Origin: Blastomussa wellsi
Taxonomy: Eukaryota > Cnidaria > Anthozoa > Scleractinia > Plerogyridae
DNA length: 64,000 nt
Direction: 5' to 3'
NCBI GenBank assembly: GCA_947652115.1
Contig: OX393564.1
Span: 6,093,364 to 6,157,363 of the forward strand
Positions 35,674 through 42,044 of the stretch are shown here, one piece after another (position 1 is the stretch's first letter; every line of letters starts with the position of its first letter). The translations under genes and the position numbers were made by a program. The notes beneath the pieces were generated by a model. It made no database searches and had not been told where the DNA came from. It saw only the letters and a list, made by a program, of their open reading frames with translations.

Positions 35674-36694
35674 CGGTTTAAAATTGGTTTGTTCATAAAA
35701 GTTGCCAACTGATGATTGTTGATTTGGCACAATGAAAGAACGCATTAGAACTTACTTGAATCCTATGTAAAATTCAGTCTTTCACTCTTCTGTTGCTTAT
35801 TTTCATTTTGTCTAACCTGGTTTAACTGAACAGATTTTGTTGGTGTGAATGGGGTATTAGAAGTGTGTTCATTTCAAAAAACCCACCTGACTTTTCAGAC
35901 TAAGGGATCAGTGATAGTCATCAATATTTTTCTTAGTAGTTTTGGTATTTTACATCATCACAAACTGGGCGCTTGGGCGGTTTGTTGCCCCATTGCAGAC
36001 CATGTGATGATAGTCTTGAGAATTCTTGCTTTCAAATTTTCAGATAGTTGCGTGGCCGTGCATGAATAATTTTTAGATGGATAAAAGAATAATTCTCTAG
36101 AGAGTATCACGTGGTCTGTACTGGGTAAACAAACTGTCCAAGGAAAAAGGTCTATGGCCATTTCTGAGTTTGCTTTTGCCTCGGTGTCTAAGTGCGAAAC
36201 TAGTCATGAAAATGTGTTCGACCTCCCAGTTCATTTTCATGCAAATCAAACTCATTTTAATATGAATGGTTTCGCACTTAGACTCGTTTTGCAACAGAGA
36301 GAAAAGGGGACCCTGAAATGGGCTGTTGTGCTAACAGCCGGCCCTGCCTTTCCATATGCTTTTACGGTTTCTGTGGGGGAGGGCGGGTGCGGTGGGGTAT
36401 GAGGGGTGTTAAGTGAATAGCAATTTTGGTCTTAAATAAAACGCTTTGTAGAAAAATAATCAGATGGGTATACCGTATTTGTAATCCAGCCCTTTTGCTT
36501 TTAATCCACATCCAGGTTTCATCAAGTCGTATTTTGACTGCTTGTACGACGAGGAAATCATCACAGAAGAATCATTCAATGCCTGGGAAAACAGTTCGGA
36601 AGAGGAACGAGGAAAGGGCGTGGCCGTGGCCGCTAGTTCAGAATTCTTCCGCTGGCTTAGAAGCGCCGCTGAGGAGCCTGGGGAAGAGAGTTGA
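4281..36694 (+). CDS. EIF4G: eIF4G (translation initiation factor 4 gamma, eIF4G1/3 type), 25 visible exons
   Basis: This is the scaffold of the cap-binding complex eIF4F in the cytoplasm: it binds eIF4E, eIF4A, eIF3 and poly(A)-binding protein to recruit the 40S subunit. Exons: 4281-4526, 6550-7861, 11929-12047, 12993-13098, 13569-13761, 14130-14193, 14870-14962, 15420-15500, 17288-17425, 17528-17587, 18701-18853, 19727-19834, 21329-21457, 27463-27697, 28339-28463, 28727-28902, 29412-29586, 29870-30052, 31080-31252, 32132-32339, 32422-32520, 34181-34327, 34541-34625, 35295-35441, 36516-36694. All are bounded by AG/GT, the phases match, and the sum is 4,734 nt (1,577 residues plus stop). The eIF4E-binding motif, a long N-terminal region and all three HEAT domains argue for the eIF4G1/3 type rather than DAP5/eIF4G2. 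The extreme N-terminus is missing at the left. Exon edges are by eye; small alternative exons could be missed. Confidence 0.95.
6037..6342 (-). pseudogene. Penelope-like element GIY-YIG endonuclease domain (fragment)
   Basis: The minus-strand reading gives a Cys-rich lead (CITCTLCKK) followed by [18 protein letters not shown], the GIY-YIG signature with the catalytic Arg and the following helix. It continues to a stop at 6037-6039. In Penelope-like elements this domain is C-terminal to the reverse transcriptase; the RT is absent here. The tail down to 5794 holds a short sequence (GACGTTTCGAGCGTTAGC) often found near the ends of such elements. Confidence 0.75.
6343..6456 (+). pseudogene. Penelope-like fragment upstream of GIY-YIG, opposite orientation
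   Basis: This 38-codon open stretch includes [19 protein letters not shown], the conserved segment between RT and GIY-YIG in Penelope-like proteins. It is on the plus strand and begins exactly where the minus-strand GIY-YIG fragment ends, which shows the inverted junction. Confidence 0.65.
6550..7861 (+). CDS. EIF4G: eIF4G large exon: conserved N-terminal motif and acidic Ala/Thr/Glu-rich linker
   Basis: The acceptor is TTTTGACAG and the donor ACAG|GTGTGT; the exon runs from phase 0 to phase 1 over 1,312 nt. Early on it encodes [19 protein letters not shown] (about 6787-6843), matching the short conserved motif downstream of the PABP-binding region in animal eIF4G. The rest is disordered and rich in E, A, T, V, K and P, consistent with the poorly conserved linker before the eIF4E site. 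Long minus-strand reading frames here (7194-7880 and others) are shadows of this composition. Confidence 0.93.
7862..11928 (+). other. eIF4G intron (4.1 kb)
   Basis: Positions 7862-10854 are AT-rich with no recognisable gene; there is a run of 16 C at 9137-9152. Positions 10855-11660 form a terminally inverted repeat element annotated separately. The acceptor at 11927-11928 follows a T-rich tract. Confidence 0.7.
10855..11660. mobile_element. Non-autonomous inverted-repeat element (806 bp)
   Basis: The left end GGCCTGGATTAGATGTTGCG and the right end (reverse complement GGCCTGGTTTAGACGTCGCA) match over roughly 38 bp with several differences. Internal segments near 11463 and 11593 repeat the terminal motif. 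No coding capacity was recognised. A related short palindrome lies at 19167-19305. Confidence 0.55.
11929..15500 (+). CDS. EIF4G: eIF4G exons 3-8: lysine-rich segment, eIF4E-binding motif and linker
   Basis: Six exons lie at 11929-12047, 12993-13098, 13569-13761, 14130-14193, 14870-14962 and 15420-15500. The first encodes a basic stretch ([19 protein letters not shown]) and MDLMDAY. The third encodes [13 protein letters not shown]: Tyr, four residues, Leu, Leu, the canonical 4E-binding motif, at about residue 616 of the visible protein. The last includes AENRWVRPS, like the segment just before MIF4G in animals. Confidence 0.92.
12623..12869. mobile_element. hAT-like MITE (CAGGGTTCG ends), 247 bp
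   Basis: The element starts CAGGGTTCGCAC and ends with the complement CAGGGTTCGTAC. Flanks are GATATA on the left and GATACA on the right, a 6-bp duplication with one mismatch. The interior has repeated CCTTGAAA-type motifs and no coding capacity. Confidence 0.55.
14441..14664. mobile_element. hAT-like MITE (CAACCCTCCAAGTT ends), 224 bp
   Basis: Inverted ends are CAACCCTCCAAGTTTA and, from the right, CAACCCTCCAAGTTAA. Flanking 8-mers TATCCGGG (14433-14440) and TATCCAGG (14665-14672) match at 7 of 8 positions, the hAT target-site length. The element lies in the intron between the exons ending 14193 and starting 14870. Confidence 0.65.
15024..15298 (-). repeat. tRNA-derived SINE (minus strand)
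   Basis: Read on the minus strand, this has a tRNA-like head: an A-box region near GTGACCTAATGGTTAGTG and a B-box-like GGTTCCAGCCC, followed by a body that also occurs at 54891-55175 on the plus strand. It lies in the intron between the exons ending 14962 and starting 15420. Confidence 0.7.
15501..17287 (+). other. eIF4G intron with a large foldback element and a microsatellite
   Basis: Contains the foldback element at 15779-16462, a short (ATT)n-like run at about 16848-16870, and a stretch at 17003-17250 rich in repeated GTCATGGAAA motifs that begins with a CAGGG-type end but lacks a clear partner end. Confidence 0.65.
15779..16462. mobile_element. Foldback DNA element with ~200-bp inverted arms
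   Basis: The left arm (15779 to about 15990) and the right arm (about 16250-16462) are inverted, diverged copies of each other. They share GCCCGCTTC, a G/CTGCAGTTCAAAAATTCTGGTCA segment, CACGTGA motifs and GTGAACTGCCTTTCTCATC. No transposase is encoded. Each arm carries the CACGTGA hexamer context more than once. Confidence 0.7.
17288..21457 (+). CDS. EIF4G: eIF4G exons 9-13: first part of the MIF4G (HEAT-1) domain
   Basis: Exons lie at 17288-17425, 17528-17587, 18701-18853, 19727-19834 and 21329-21457, all phase 0 at both ends. They encode the eIF4A- and RNA-binding MIF4G domain from about visible residue 739. Recognisable segments are [50 protein letters not shown] and [14 protein letters not shown]. 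All-phase-0 exons leave this domain open to in-frame skipping, but I see no evidence that it happens. Confidence 0.95.
17588..18700 (+). other. eIF4G intron (1.1 kb)
   Basis: Starts with a CAGGGCTCG-type sequence at 17614 that may be one end of a diverged hAT-like MITE ending near 17846 (CCCCTG), without a clean target duplication. The remainder holds nothing I can name. Confidence 0.45.
19167..19305. mobile_element. Short palindromic MITE (139 bp)
   Basis: Begins AGGGCCTGATTACATGG and ends with the inverse-complement AGGGCCTGATAATTATATGG. The two arms also share CTGAAATTCA-like motifs. It resembles the ends of the larger element at 10855-11660. Confidence 0.55.
19306..19600 (-). repeat. tRNA-derived SINE (minus strand)
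   Basis: On the minus strand at 19524-19585 there is an A-box TGGCACAGTGGCGAG and a B-box-like AGTTTGATTCC, about the spacing of a tRNA. The flanking body to about 19306 is probably the SINE tail. The outer limits are approximate. Confidence 0.6.
19962..20602. mobile_element. hAT-like MITE, copy 1 of a family with 5-bp target duplications (641 bp)
   Basis: The ends are CAGGGCTTGAAA and TTTCGAGCCCTG. The flanks are TTAAC (19957-19961) and TTAAC (20603-20607), a perfect 5-bp duplication. The interior has several GTCGCCAAATGGCGAC-like motifs near both ends. A second copy in opposite orientation lies at 33411-34049 in another intron of the same gene. Confidence 0.75.
20871..21200. mobile_element. 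MITE with TAGC...GCTA ends and 8-bp duplication (330 bp)
   Basis: The left end TAGCGTGCATCACAGACG and the right end (complement TAGCCTGCGTCGGGGACG) are inverted. The flanking GCACAGCC at 20863-20870 and 21201-21208 is a perfect 8-bp duplication. It encodes nothing. Family assignment (P, hAT or MULE-like) is open because duplication length depends on the exact end. Confidence 0.65.
22370..24188 (-). pseudogene. Tigger/pogo-family DDE transposase, one frameshift
   Basis: The 5' part (24188 to about 23700) encodes a Cys-rich N-terminus (CINCSSG, CLTC, CLSC), possibly zinc-binding, then a psq-type helix-turn-helix ([21 protein letters not shown]). After a single-base-type frameshift near 23700 the frame opened at 23797 continues with a CENP-B-like HTH ([28 protein letters not shown]) and a DDE domain: [21 protein letters not shown] and [12 protein letters not shown], supplying the three acidic residues. 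The acidic tail runs to the stop near 22370. A second in-frame Met (24161, MSRCINC) is an alternative start. The catalytic triad looks intact; only the frameshift breaks it. Confidence 0.9.
24378..24890 (+). CDS. HIRAN-domain-like protein inside the Tigger element
   Basis: This is an intact 170-codon ORF, transcribed divergently from the transposase with about 190 bp between starts. It shows the HIRAN pattern: [31 protein letters not shown] and [18 protein letters not shown], followed by [25 protein letters not shown] domains (as in HLTF) bind DNA 3' ends at stalled forks; many small HIRAN-like proteins occur in cnidarian genomes. The start may be Met at 24378 or 24414 (MATFEASCL). A role in transposition is inference from its position between the inverted repeats; capture as a passenger is equally possible. 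Confidence 0.75.
   Translation: MQSTEKFSVRYKMATFEASCLTVESYIRGYHVYKDEANWEPQLNEERILKREPNNVKDTHAVAVVRPLKQVHHEEPTTQEHPNTINKNDEILGHVPLRMAMFVSKFLKRGTNKGKTVVTGKRLNRGAGYGLEIPCQYIFYGDNEMSLPWLKSKLEFLGYTVVLKTSCFEM
25210..26406 (+). other. Intronic sequence with no recognised gene
   Basis: AT-rich, with a palindromic TTAATTAATTAA cluster at about 25479-25508 that resembles one at 38813-38850. No exon in phase with the eIF4G flanks and no coding family was recognised. Confidence 0.5.
26407..27447 (-). repeat. Long repeat, inverted relative to 47634-48166
   Basis: The two ends of this segment match the reverse complement of 47634-48166 closely over roughly 570 bp. Shared landmarks are a TATATAAAG stretch, GTACTATTCCGTGACTAT, GGCAAAGCAAATAATATAATTAT, a G-run and GTAGATAACACTCTGCACTA. 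About 460 bp (26562-27020) are extra in this copy. The repeat ends at about 27447, only about 15 bp before the splice acceptor at 27461-27462. Confidence 0.75.
27463..27697 (+). CDS. EIF4G: eIF4G exon 14: end of MIF4G
   Basis: Encodes [38 protein letters not shown] and TIDQIHKEA, the invariant C-terminal helices of MIF4G. The donor is the weak GAG|GTTGGC; the phase (1) fits the next exon (28339, GG AAT ATG). Reading on past the donor would give a stop within about 11 codons, at 27730-27732. Confidence 0.93.
28339..29586 (+). CDS. EIF4G: eIF4G exons 15-17: Gly/Ser/Ala/Arg-rich linker between MIF4G and MA3
   Basis: Exons lie at 28339-28463, 28727-28902 and 29412-29586. The segment is disordered, with [37 protein letters not shown] and [20 protein letters not shown]. 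Vertebrate eIF4G also has a W-containing, Gly-rich linker here. Phases 1-0, 0-2 and 2-0 chain correctly. Confidence 0.9.
28541..28618 (-). repeat. tRNA-like SINE head (minus strand)
   Basis: On the minus strand: GGTTAGTTCAGTTGGTTGAG (A-box region) and GGATTCGATTCCCAG (B-box). The spacing is tRNA-like but no good acceptor stem is seen. It lies in the intron between eIF4G exons 15 and 16. Confidence 0.6.
29870..32520 (+). CDS. EIF4G: eIF4G exons 18-21: MA3 (HEAT-2) domain
   Basis: Exons lie at 29870-30052, 31080-31252, 32132-32339 and 32422-32520. MA3 starts at [20 protein letters not shown] and continues with [39 protein letters not shown] and [16 protein letters not shown]. In the family MA3 provides the second eIF4A contact. 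If the donor at 32521 were not used, the frame would stop after 11 more codons (stop 32554-32556), removing W2. Confidence 0.94.
30053..31079 (+). other. eIF4G intron with a perfect 26-bp palindrome
   Basis: At 30184-30209 the sequence TGCATGCTTGTGATCACAAGCATGCA without its ends reads identically on both strands. No coding sequence or element ends were recognised in the rest of the intron. Confidence 0.6.
31628..32038. mobile_element. hAT-like MITE with 6-bp duplication, interrupted by a second MITE
   Basis: The ends are CAGGGTTGTCAATAAG and CTTATTGACAACCCTG, a perfect 16-bp inversion. The flanks CCTACT (31622-31627) and CCTACT (32039-32044) are a perfect 6-bp duplication. A TA-flanked element (31676-31901) is inserted inside. 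Confidence 0.75.
31676..31901. mobile_element. Tc1/mariner-type MITE nested in the hAT-like MITE (226 bp)
   Basis: The ends are CAGTCTTTCCCGTAAAACC and GGTTTTACGGGAAAGACTG, with a flanking TA on each side (31674-31675 and 31902-31903). A partial copy of the same family begins at about 40934. Confidence 0.75.
32690..33300 (+). repeat. Minisatellite, about nine units of ~75 bp
   Basis: The unit contains TAGTGTAGCAGTTGCTGTTG and a GGCATTGTTCCTGTTGTTTG segment. Unit starts are spaced mostly 75-78 bp, with shorter units near the right end. A single related unit lies at about 29672-29760 in an earlier intron, so the array probably amplified from a dispersed sequence. The 75-bp period leaves an open hydrophobic frame (32875-33147), judged fortuitous. 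Confidence 0.85.
33411..34049. mobile_element. hAT-like MITE, copy 2 of the 5-bp-duplication family (639 bp)
   Basis: The ends are CAGGGCTCAAAATT and ATTTTGAGCCCTG. The flanks AAAAC (33406-33410) and AAAAC (34050-34054) are a perfect 5-bp duplication. It is homologous, in inverse orientation, to 19962-20602; shared interior segments include AAATGGGGAGTAATTCAAAA and TCTTACCACAAGGTGTAAAA. Confidence 0.8.
34181..36694 (+). CDS. EIF4G: eIF4G exons 22-25: W2 (HEAT-3) domain and C-terminus
   Basis: Exons lie at 34181-34327, 34541-34625, 35295-35441 and 36516-36694. Recognisable parts are [52 protein letters not shown] and the acidic-aromatic end [20 protein letters not shown] followed by [17 protein letters not shown]2 domains bind Mnk kinases in animals. 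The stop codon is TGA at 36692-36694. Confidence 0.95.
34646..34737 (+). repeat. (AAT)n microsatellite, ~92 bp
   Basis: Uninterrupted AAT/ATA repeats, about 30 units, just 20 bp after an eIF4G splice donor (34626). Confidence 0.97.
35622..35856. mobile_element. MITE with TTA duplication (235 bp), PIF/Harbinger-like
   Basis: The ends are TACCCGATTCACACCAAAG and (from the right) TACCCCATTCACACCAAC. TTA flanks both sides (35619-35621 and 35857-35859), the usual Harbinger target. The interior shares TTTAAAC-type inverted motifs. Confidence 0.65.
35964..36148. mobile_element. Palindromic MITE copy related to 40126-40325
   Basis: The arms CTTGGGCGGTTTGTTGCCCC and, from the right, CTTGGACAGTTTGTTTACCC are inverted, and both contain a CACGTGA/CATGTGA motif. 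It matches the interior of the element at 40126-40325. Confidence 0.6.
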
Positions 36695-37330
36695 CCCTCG
36701 CGCCAACAGCAAGATAAATGATATAACTAACGAATTTAAGCCCGTGAAGTGAAATTATGAAGAAAAGCATTAGAACTTCTACGGTGCGAAATTGGAAGTG
36801 AATTTAGACAGAAAAAAAACGCCAAATCATTGGTGAATTTCGCTCGAGTCGGAGAACTCAATAGAAAGAGCGAGAGACATTGGAACCCACGTGCTTCCAA
36901 GTTACTCTTCTGGGAGGAGATATTTATATAGAACTCTGGGAGATCTTTCATGTAAGGCTCATTAAGAGTCCTGTGCAATTACAAATGACTGTTGGGTCAG
37001 TTCTCGGCCCAAGTGCAGTTCTTGCTGATGCGCATAGGACACGAGGCGCGAACGCGCGCTTCTGATTGCATTTCGCCTCTGCTTTGCTGCTGGCAATTCT
37101 CACTGTGGCCGGCCGAGAGGATGAACTATGTTTCCTTTAGCCACAGGCCCATGGTGGTTAATACAATATAGGCTTTTGTCCGCGAGTGTCGGACAGACTG
37201 GTCTGCTATAGACTTGTAGACTGTAAATACGACAGAACGAGACTGTAATAATTATTGTGGAGCGAAAGAAAAACAAAGAATCCATATTTTGTGCCTCGGA
37301 AGAGAAAATTAATAAATTAATGTTTGAATG
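36695..37330 (+). other. EIF4G: eIF4G 3' UTR
   Basis: Follows the stop codon. The best polyadenylation signal is AATAAA at 37311-37316. No further ORF or element ends were seen. Confidence 0.6.
37311..37316 (+). terminator. Likely poly(A) signal of eIF4G
   Basis: Canonical AATAAA hexamer about 620 bp after the stop codon. Cleavage would occur before the convergent minus-strand gene. Confidence 0.55.
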
Positions 37331-37876
37331 AATAACCAATGTCTCTGCGTGGTTGTGAAAGCAGTATGGGTGTGAAGGAACTTCTCCCAGACTCGCTCAA
37401 GTGCAGGCCTGAAATCTTCAATTCTCAAGAGCTATTTTCGCGTTATTTCTCCCGTGTTTGTCCAGGTTTTTTTTCCAGTTGCTGGGGCAGGAGGAACGGG
37501 GCTGAACTTGCAATTAAGCTCGTTACTGGCCAGAAAATATAAAAAAGGGTTGAAATGCATGTTCATTTTTTTTTTCAAACCCTTTTCTTCCTCCAGAAAT
37601 CTCCTGTAGAACAAGCGGTTTAGCGGAGCAGAGCGCGACACGAGCGTGGACGTTCTTCATTTCGCGCTTCGCGCTCGGTTGTTGCTCCGCGCTTTGCCTC
37701 GCTAAAGATGATGTTCTGCCGGCTAAACAAAACTCCCGTCAGGCGTCAATGGGTTAAATTTAGCGTTTAGTGTAACCATATTGCAGTGTTACTTATCATG
37801 ATAGCAGAACCCATCCGACAAGCAGAGTGCATGGATGCATGCGCATGTGCTCTATGGTGTAAAACAGAAAAGCGCT
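37331..37876. other. Intergenic sequence between convergent genes
   Basis: About 0.5 kb without a recognisable gene. It contains a GC-rich patch with GCGC motifs at about 37620-37700. Confidence 0.5.
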
Positions 37877-37882
37877 TTTATT
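37877..37882 (-). terminator. Possible poly(A) signal of the minus-strand gene
   Basis: TTTATT on the plus strand, that is AATAAA on the minus strand, about 100 bp past the minus-strand stop codon. A weaker alternative is nearby at about 37895-37900. Confidence 0.45.
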
Positions 37883-37983
37883 TCCCTCACCAATTTTTAT
37901 TCCTTTAATTCTATACCACTTTTTCTAAAATCTATCGTTTATGAAAAGACAGCATCAAAAGTTTTGCACTGCCAGTTCCCTCC

Positions 37984-38502
37984 TTACTGCACCAAGATGT
38001 ACCCCATGGCTTTGATGTGTTTGTCACCGTTATCTGCTGCGTGTTTAGCCGTGTTCCCACATGTGTTGGAGTTATCAGGATAACCTCCTGTACCAAAACC
38101 GATTCTGGAGTCACAGGATTTGCAGCCGTCAGACCCCTCGTTTCCAAGGATACCGATTCTTGCCTTGGACATGGAAGTGGAACCCACAGCATTGAACCCT
38201 TCCATGTTACAGTTTGACTGCAAAGAGGCCTCGGAACCAATCAGAATCTTCCACTTATTTCGACCCAGATTTGAGGGGCGGTAGTGTCCGTCAGCGGTCA
38301 GCGAGTACAAAGAGTTGCCGTGCTTATTAACGACAATGAAACTGAACTGATGGCCGATCTTCATGCCGAGACAGGTCTTGGAGAAGGGCGTGTTCCAGTA
38401 GGTCGGTAACTTAGTCTCTTGTATGTCAAACCCAGTCTTCCCTCCTGGGAGGTTGAAGTCAATCTTGTTGCTCCAAAATTTGGAATCGTAACGAAATGTA
38501 GG
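37984..38502 (-). CDS. Last exon of a coral skeletal-organic-matrix-protein-5-like gene
   Basis: On the minus strand the acceptor TTTCTTTCGTGCAG precedes an open 519-base exon ending at a stop at 37984-37986. The protein has [70 protein letters not shown] and the end [16 protein letters not shown]. The Cys-Gly-rich pattern is like a fibrinogen-C-type extracellular fold. From memory it resembles coral proteins named 'uncharacterized skeletal organic matrix protein 5-like', which would be secreted and possibly biomineralisation-linked; that name rests on recall. Upstream exons, including any signal peptide, were not found. Confidence 0.65.
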   Translation of the reverse strand, partial: PTFRYDSKFWSNKIDFNLPGGKTGFDIQETKLPTYWNTPFSKTCLGMKIGHQFSFIVVNKHGNSLYSLTADGHYRPSNLGRNKWKILIGSEASLQSNCNMEGFNAVGSTSMSKARIGILGNEGSDGCKSCDSRIGFGTGGYPDNSNTCGNTAKHAADNGDKHIKAMGYILVQ

Positions 38503-38700
38503 CTGCACGAAAGAAAAGATGAGGTCATATATATTAAAAAGAGCGCAGCAAAATAATCTCAGCTCAAACGCTTGGGATAGTCAAATGATCAGCAAGAATA
38601 AGCAAACAACAGCAAAAGCGACATAAAGTATATGAAATATATATAATTCACATATGAAGATAATTAAAATAATATTCATATAAAACACTAAATCAAATAG

Positions 38701-38701
<1 letters not shown>

Positions 38702-38745
<44 letters not shown>

Positions 38746-38764
38746 GTATAACAATATAATTTGG
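38702..38764. repeat. Penelope-like 3'-terminal fragment (63 bp)
   Basis: Identical over 63 bp to 5794-5856, the extreme 3' tail of the minus-strand Penelope-like fragment there. Both boundaries on this side are sharp, as in a severely 5'-truncated insertion. Confidence 0.6.
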
Positions 38765-39007
38765 GGGTTCTGCTAATTAGCTAAAGCGCTATGGTGTAAA
38801 CTTTAATAGCTAATATCAATTAATTATTTAACCATATCAATTAATTATCCTAGTGAAAGGGGTAGAAACTGAGCTTGTGTATCAGGTAAAACTCAAGGTA
38901 AATCTGCGTTACTTCTGTTTCACCTCAGAAAGGTATATGTTTGCTTAAACACCCTCTGCTTCCTTGTGCTAGTTTCTAGAACAAAGGTCTGTGCCCTGCA
39001 GGCAAGA

Positions 39008-39105
39008 TGAGGGTGTAGCAGCCAGAGTGAGGGTGTAGCAGGGAGGGTGATCATGAGAGTGGAGGAGACAGCGTGAGGGTGTCGGAGGCAGGGTGAGGGT
39101 GTAGG
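39008..39105 (+). repeat. Short imperfect tandem repeat (GTGAGGGTGTAG-type)
   Basis: Four to five diverged copies of a ~22-bp unit containing GTGAGGGTGTAGCAG. It explains the minus-strand Pro/Thr/Ser-rich reading frames at this place. Confidence 0.6.
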
Positions 39106-40125
39106 GCCATTTGTCGGGGGCACCACACGGAACGTGTTTTGCATGCGCGCGCGAGTGATGCCGCTTGGCATTTTGGCCATGAGAAATGAAAGGCATGATT
39201 CTCCTGTTTGTACTTTGTTTTCCTTCTTGGATTTATTTCTTTTGGCATGGGGCTCCGCTCTGGGGCCCTTCGGGCTGCCGGAGCTCCGCTATAAACAGAA
39301 GTCGTCACCGTGACATATTTTCCCCCTCACTGTTGAAAACTGCATTTAGGCTACTTGAATTTAACCACGAATTGATTAATTCTGAACAAGCTAAAATAGT
39401 GCTGCTGCTTTGAAAAACCTCTGTTGATTATGATCGGCAGGGGTTCATGCATCGCGCATCTATCCTTCCCCCGTGTTGTGGTAGTTATGAACTTAGTTTG
39501 TACGAATATTTGGATTCCGAAATGGAAAGGAATTGTAAACAAGCAGTTTTAATGTTGTGGAAAATTAGTAATTAATTAATAACTCTGCGAGTATTCCTTT
39601 TCAGAGTTTCTTTTAAAAGCAACTGAAGCATCCTGATATCGCTTGTTTATCGAACAAAGATAACAAGACTGTTTTGCTGATCGACTAACTGTAGTTTGGC
39701 CCAGTTTACTTCACTTTTTGAGGTTGATGCTGCGCCGAAGCCTGGGATCAAAAGGAGAGGCTACAAAGACATCTTGAAAAAAGGTAATCGTGCACTGCTG
39801 TTTTTTACCTCGTATCACTGGCTCAGACAGCAAAACCCGTGGAAAATTCAACAAAAATACAGCCCAAAACTGTGGCAGATATTTGTTCCGAGGGAATACC
39901 TATGCAAGAGTCACATTTTGCGATTGCATTCGAGATGCGACATCTGTAACACTTCTTCGATTGGCTTTTCAGCTGGCATGACTCGTATATACATGTACGA
40001 TGGAAAACCGAGGCGAATATATCACCCGTGGGTGTAATTTTTACGGCAAGAGAGCAACATCTTATAATTCCCGAACAGATTTAGAGGTACGATAATTTCT
40101 TTATTTTCTTCCATACAAAGTCTCT

Positions 40126-40325
40126 AATAGACCTTTTTAGCTTCGTTTGTTTGTTGCCCCATTTCAGATCACGTGATGATACCCGTGAGACTTATTGCTT
40201 TCAAATTCAAGCAAATCCACGCTGGAATGAATGAATAATTTCCAAATGGACAAAGGAGTAATTCTCGGGAGAGCATCACATGATCTGAAATGGGCAATTT
40301 ACATACGTAGCTAAAAAGGTCTATT
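40126..40325. mobile_element. Palindromic MITE (200 bp)
   Basis: The ends are ATAGACCTTTTTAGCTTCG and CGTAGCTAAAAAGGTCTAT, bounded by TA. Inner arms share TTTCAGATCACGTGATGAT. It is a family member with 35964-36148 and a fragment at 59465-59512. Confidence 0.7.
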
Positions 40326-40328
40326 ACC

Positions 40329-40465
40329 CAGGGGCTTCAAAATAAGGCGACGGCTGCCAGGGTTCCACCAGCTACTCTTGTCATAGCAATCAGCTTGTCA
40401 CGTGACCAACAGCCACCTACTCTACCAGTGGATGACACCTACTTCAAAAAATTTTGAAATCCCTG
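40329..40465. mobile_element. hAT-like MITE with 6-bp duplication (137 bp)
   Basis: The ends are CAGGGGCTTCAAAATA and (from the right) CAGGGATTTCAAAATT. The flanks ATTACC (40323-40328) and ATTACC (40466-40471) are a perfect 6-bp duplication. It is next to the MITE at 40126-40325. Confidence 0.75.
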
Positions 40466-41259
40466 ATTACCTCCGCCATTTTCAGTTAATTATGCAAATT
40501 CATGTTGTCTACGCGTGCGTGCCCATACACCTTATTCCAAAATTGCCACCATCTTAATATTCTTTTATTTCAAATGTTACAATTCATCTAGTATCGTAGG
40601 TTTGGTGTTTGTAAATGTTAGTTAATTTGCACCTTAAAGGCGTTGTTCAGTAAATGCAAGAAGAGGTCTATAAACTCCATTCCATTCTTTTAAATAAAAG
40701 CGGGCACCCATGTTGTCTCAGCATACCTGTCTGCCACACATTTACCTCTATCCTGAACACTCCAATCCTATCTCGCGTATTACAAGAAATCGTCACTCTC
40801 GCTCGAAAAAACAATGAAGACTTCAACTAACTGGTAAAACTGGCATGCATACTTTATTCCAGGTTTACATTGTTTAACATGACTGGTATTCAAAAAAACT
40901 TGTCATTATCTTCCGGTTTTCATTAAGCATTTACAGTCTTTCCCGTAAAACCGTGAACACCAGAAATGTTTATGGAATGTTATTGTGTTACAATCAGGTG
41001 TGAGAAAACTAAACTTCAAACGGCAACGGTCATTAGTTTTAAGATTTATTTTTTGTTGTTTTTTCCTAAATATTCTCACATCACGAGCCATTTTCTGCAA
41101 AAGCAAAATAAAATTAATTTCCTTGCGCAGCCATTTTAGTAGTGATGAAAAGCACAGATAATATATGAGTGCATCACTGTAGTTATATACGTTGTAATGG
41201 TTTCAAATTCCGTTGATGGAGCAGAGATGATGAGTTTTAAGGTGGCACTTTAAGACGAA
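40466..41259. other. Intergenic or intronic sequence with a partial MITE copy
   Basis: From about 40934 to 41060 it matches one end of the element at 31676-31901 (CAGTCTTTCCCGTAAAACC and the following ~90 bp), without a second end. The rest holds nothing recognised. Confidence 0.5.
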
Positions 41260-41309
41260 TGAGAATTCAAGATAAGATTCGTATCCGCAGCTAGAACAGA
41301 AAAAAAATT

Positions 41310-41957
41310 ACCTAATTACTAAAATTGACACATTCCACGACCACCTCAATGAACAGAACATTGACATACAGTTTACCAGAGAAGTTGAACTGTCTGGCTG
41401 AAAACGACGGCAACACTCTTAGTACAACAGTTTACTGGAAACCGACGCATATCGGTCAGACTGCTTGACGAATCATCTAACAAACAACAACTTTACAACC
41501 TCCTGAACTGATTTATACTGAAATTAACGTTAATTCAAGTGTTACGACTACAGTGACTATATCGCATGTCCAAAACCATCTCGCAGATCCTGCAACCTTA
41601 TATCCACGTAGCCCACAAACCGATTACTATGCTACAACATTTACTAACCCTAACAACAGACAAGAAGCAGTTTTACAAGATCAATTCTCTGACTGCCAAG
41701 CCGCTTACATCAGAGAGACTGGTAGGAGGAACCTTAACACAAGACTGACTGATAACAAACAAGCGACGAGAAACAGGGACTTCAAGACATCGCTAAGCAC
41801 CATTGACTTACCAACCACAGTATCGACTAGGACGCCACCTCCTGTGACCTGCAGCACTAGCTATTTTCAACAACTGACTTCGGAAAGCTGGTTTACTAAC
41901 TTAGAACGGAATCCTCTCAACAAATTACTGGCACCGTGCAAACAACTAATTCAATGA
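41310..41957 (+). pseudogene. Decayed Penelope-like RT end and GIY-YIG region
   Basis: In varying frames it reads FHDHLNEQNIDIQFTRE and AAYIRETGRRNLNTRLTDNK (GIY-YIG region, with the expected Gly of the motif replaced) and ends ESWFTNLERNPLNKLLAPCK. Stops and frameshifts are common, so it is inactive. Confidence 0.65.
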
Positions 41958-42044
41958 CATGGACATAACAAACAGACCGAACAGAACGACCTAACTTTAC
42001 TGCCGGATGGAAAGTGACCAATCACGGCAGACCACATGAACTAA

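Larger units (their letters stand above)
38503..40125 (-). other. Probable intron/upstream region of the minus-strand gene
   Basis: It contains a 63-bp Penelope-tail fragment (38702-38764), TTAATTA palindromes (38813-38850) and short imperfect GTGAGGGTGTAG repeats (about 39008-39105). No exon that would fit in front of the one at 38502 was recognised. Confidence 0.45.

Noticed and set aside
39696..40037. 113-codon plus-strand ORF starting MAQFTSLFEVDAAP
   Set aside because: No recognisable domain, competing open frame over the same bases and no splice context; left unannotated.
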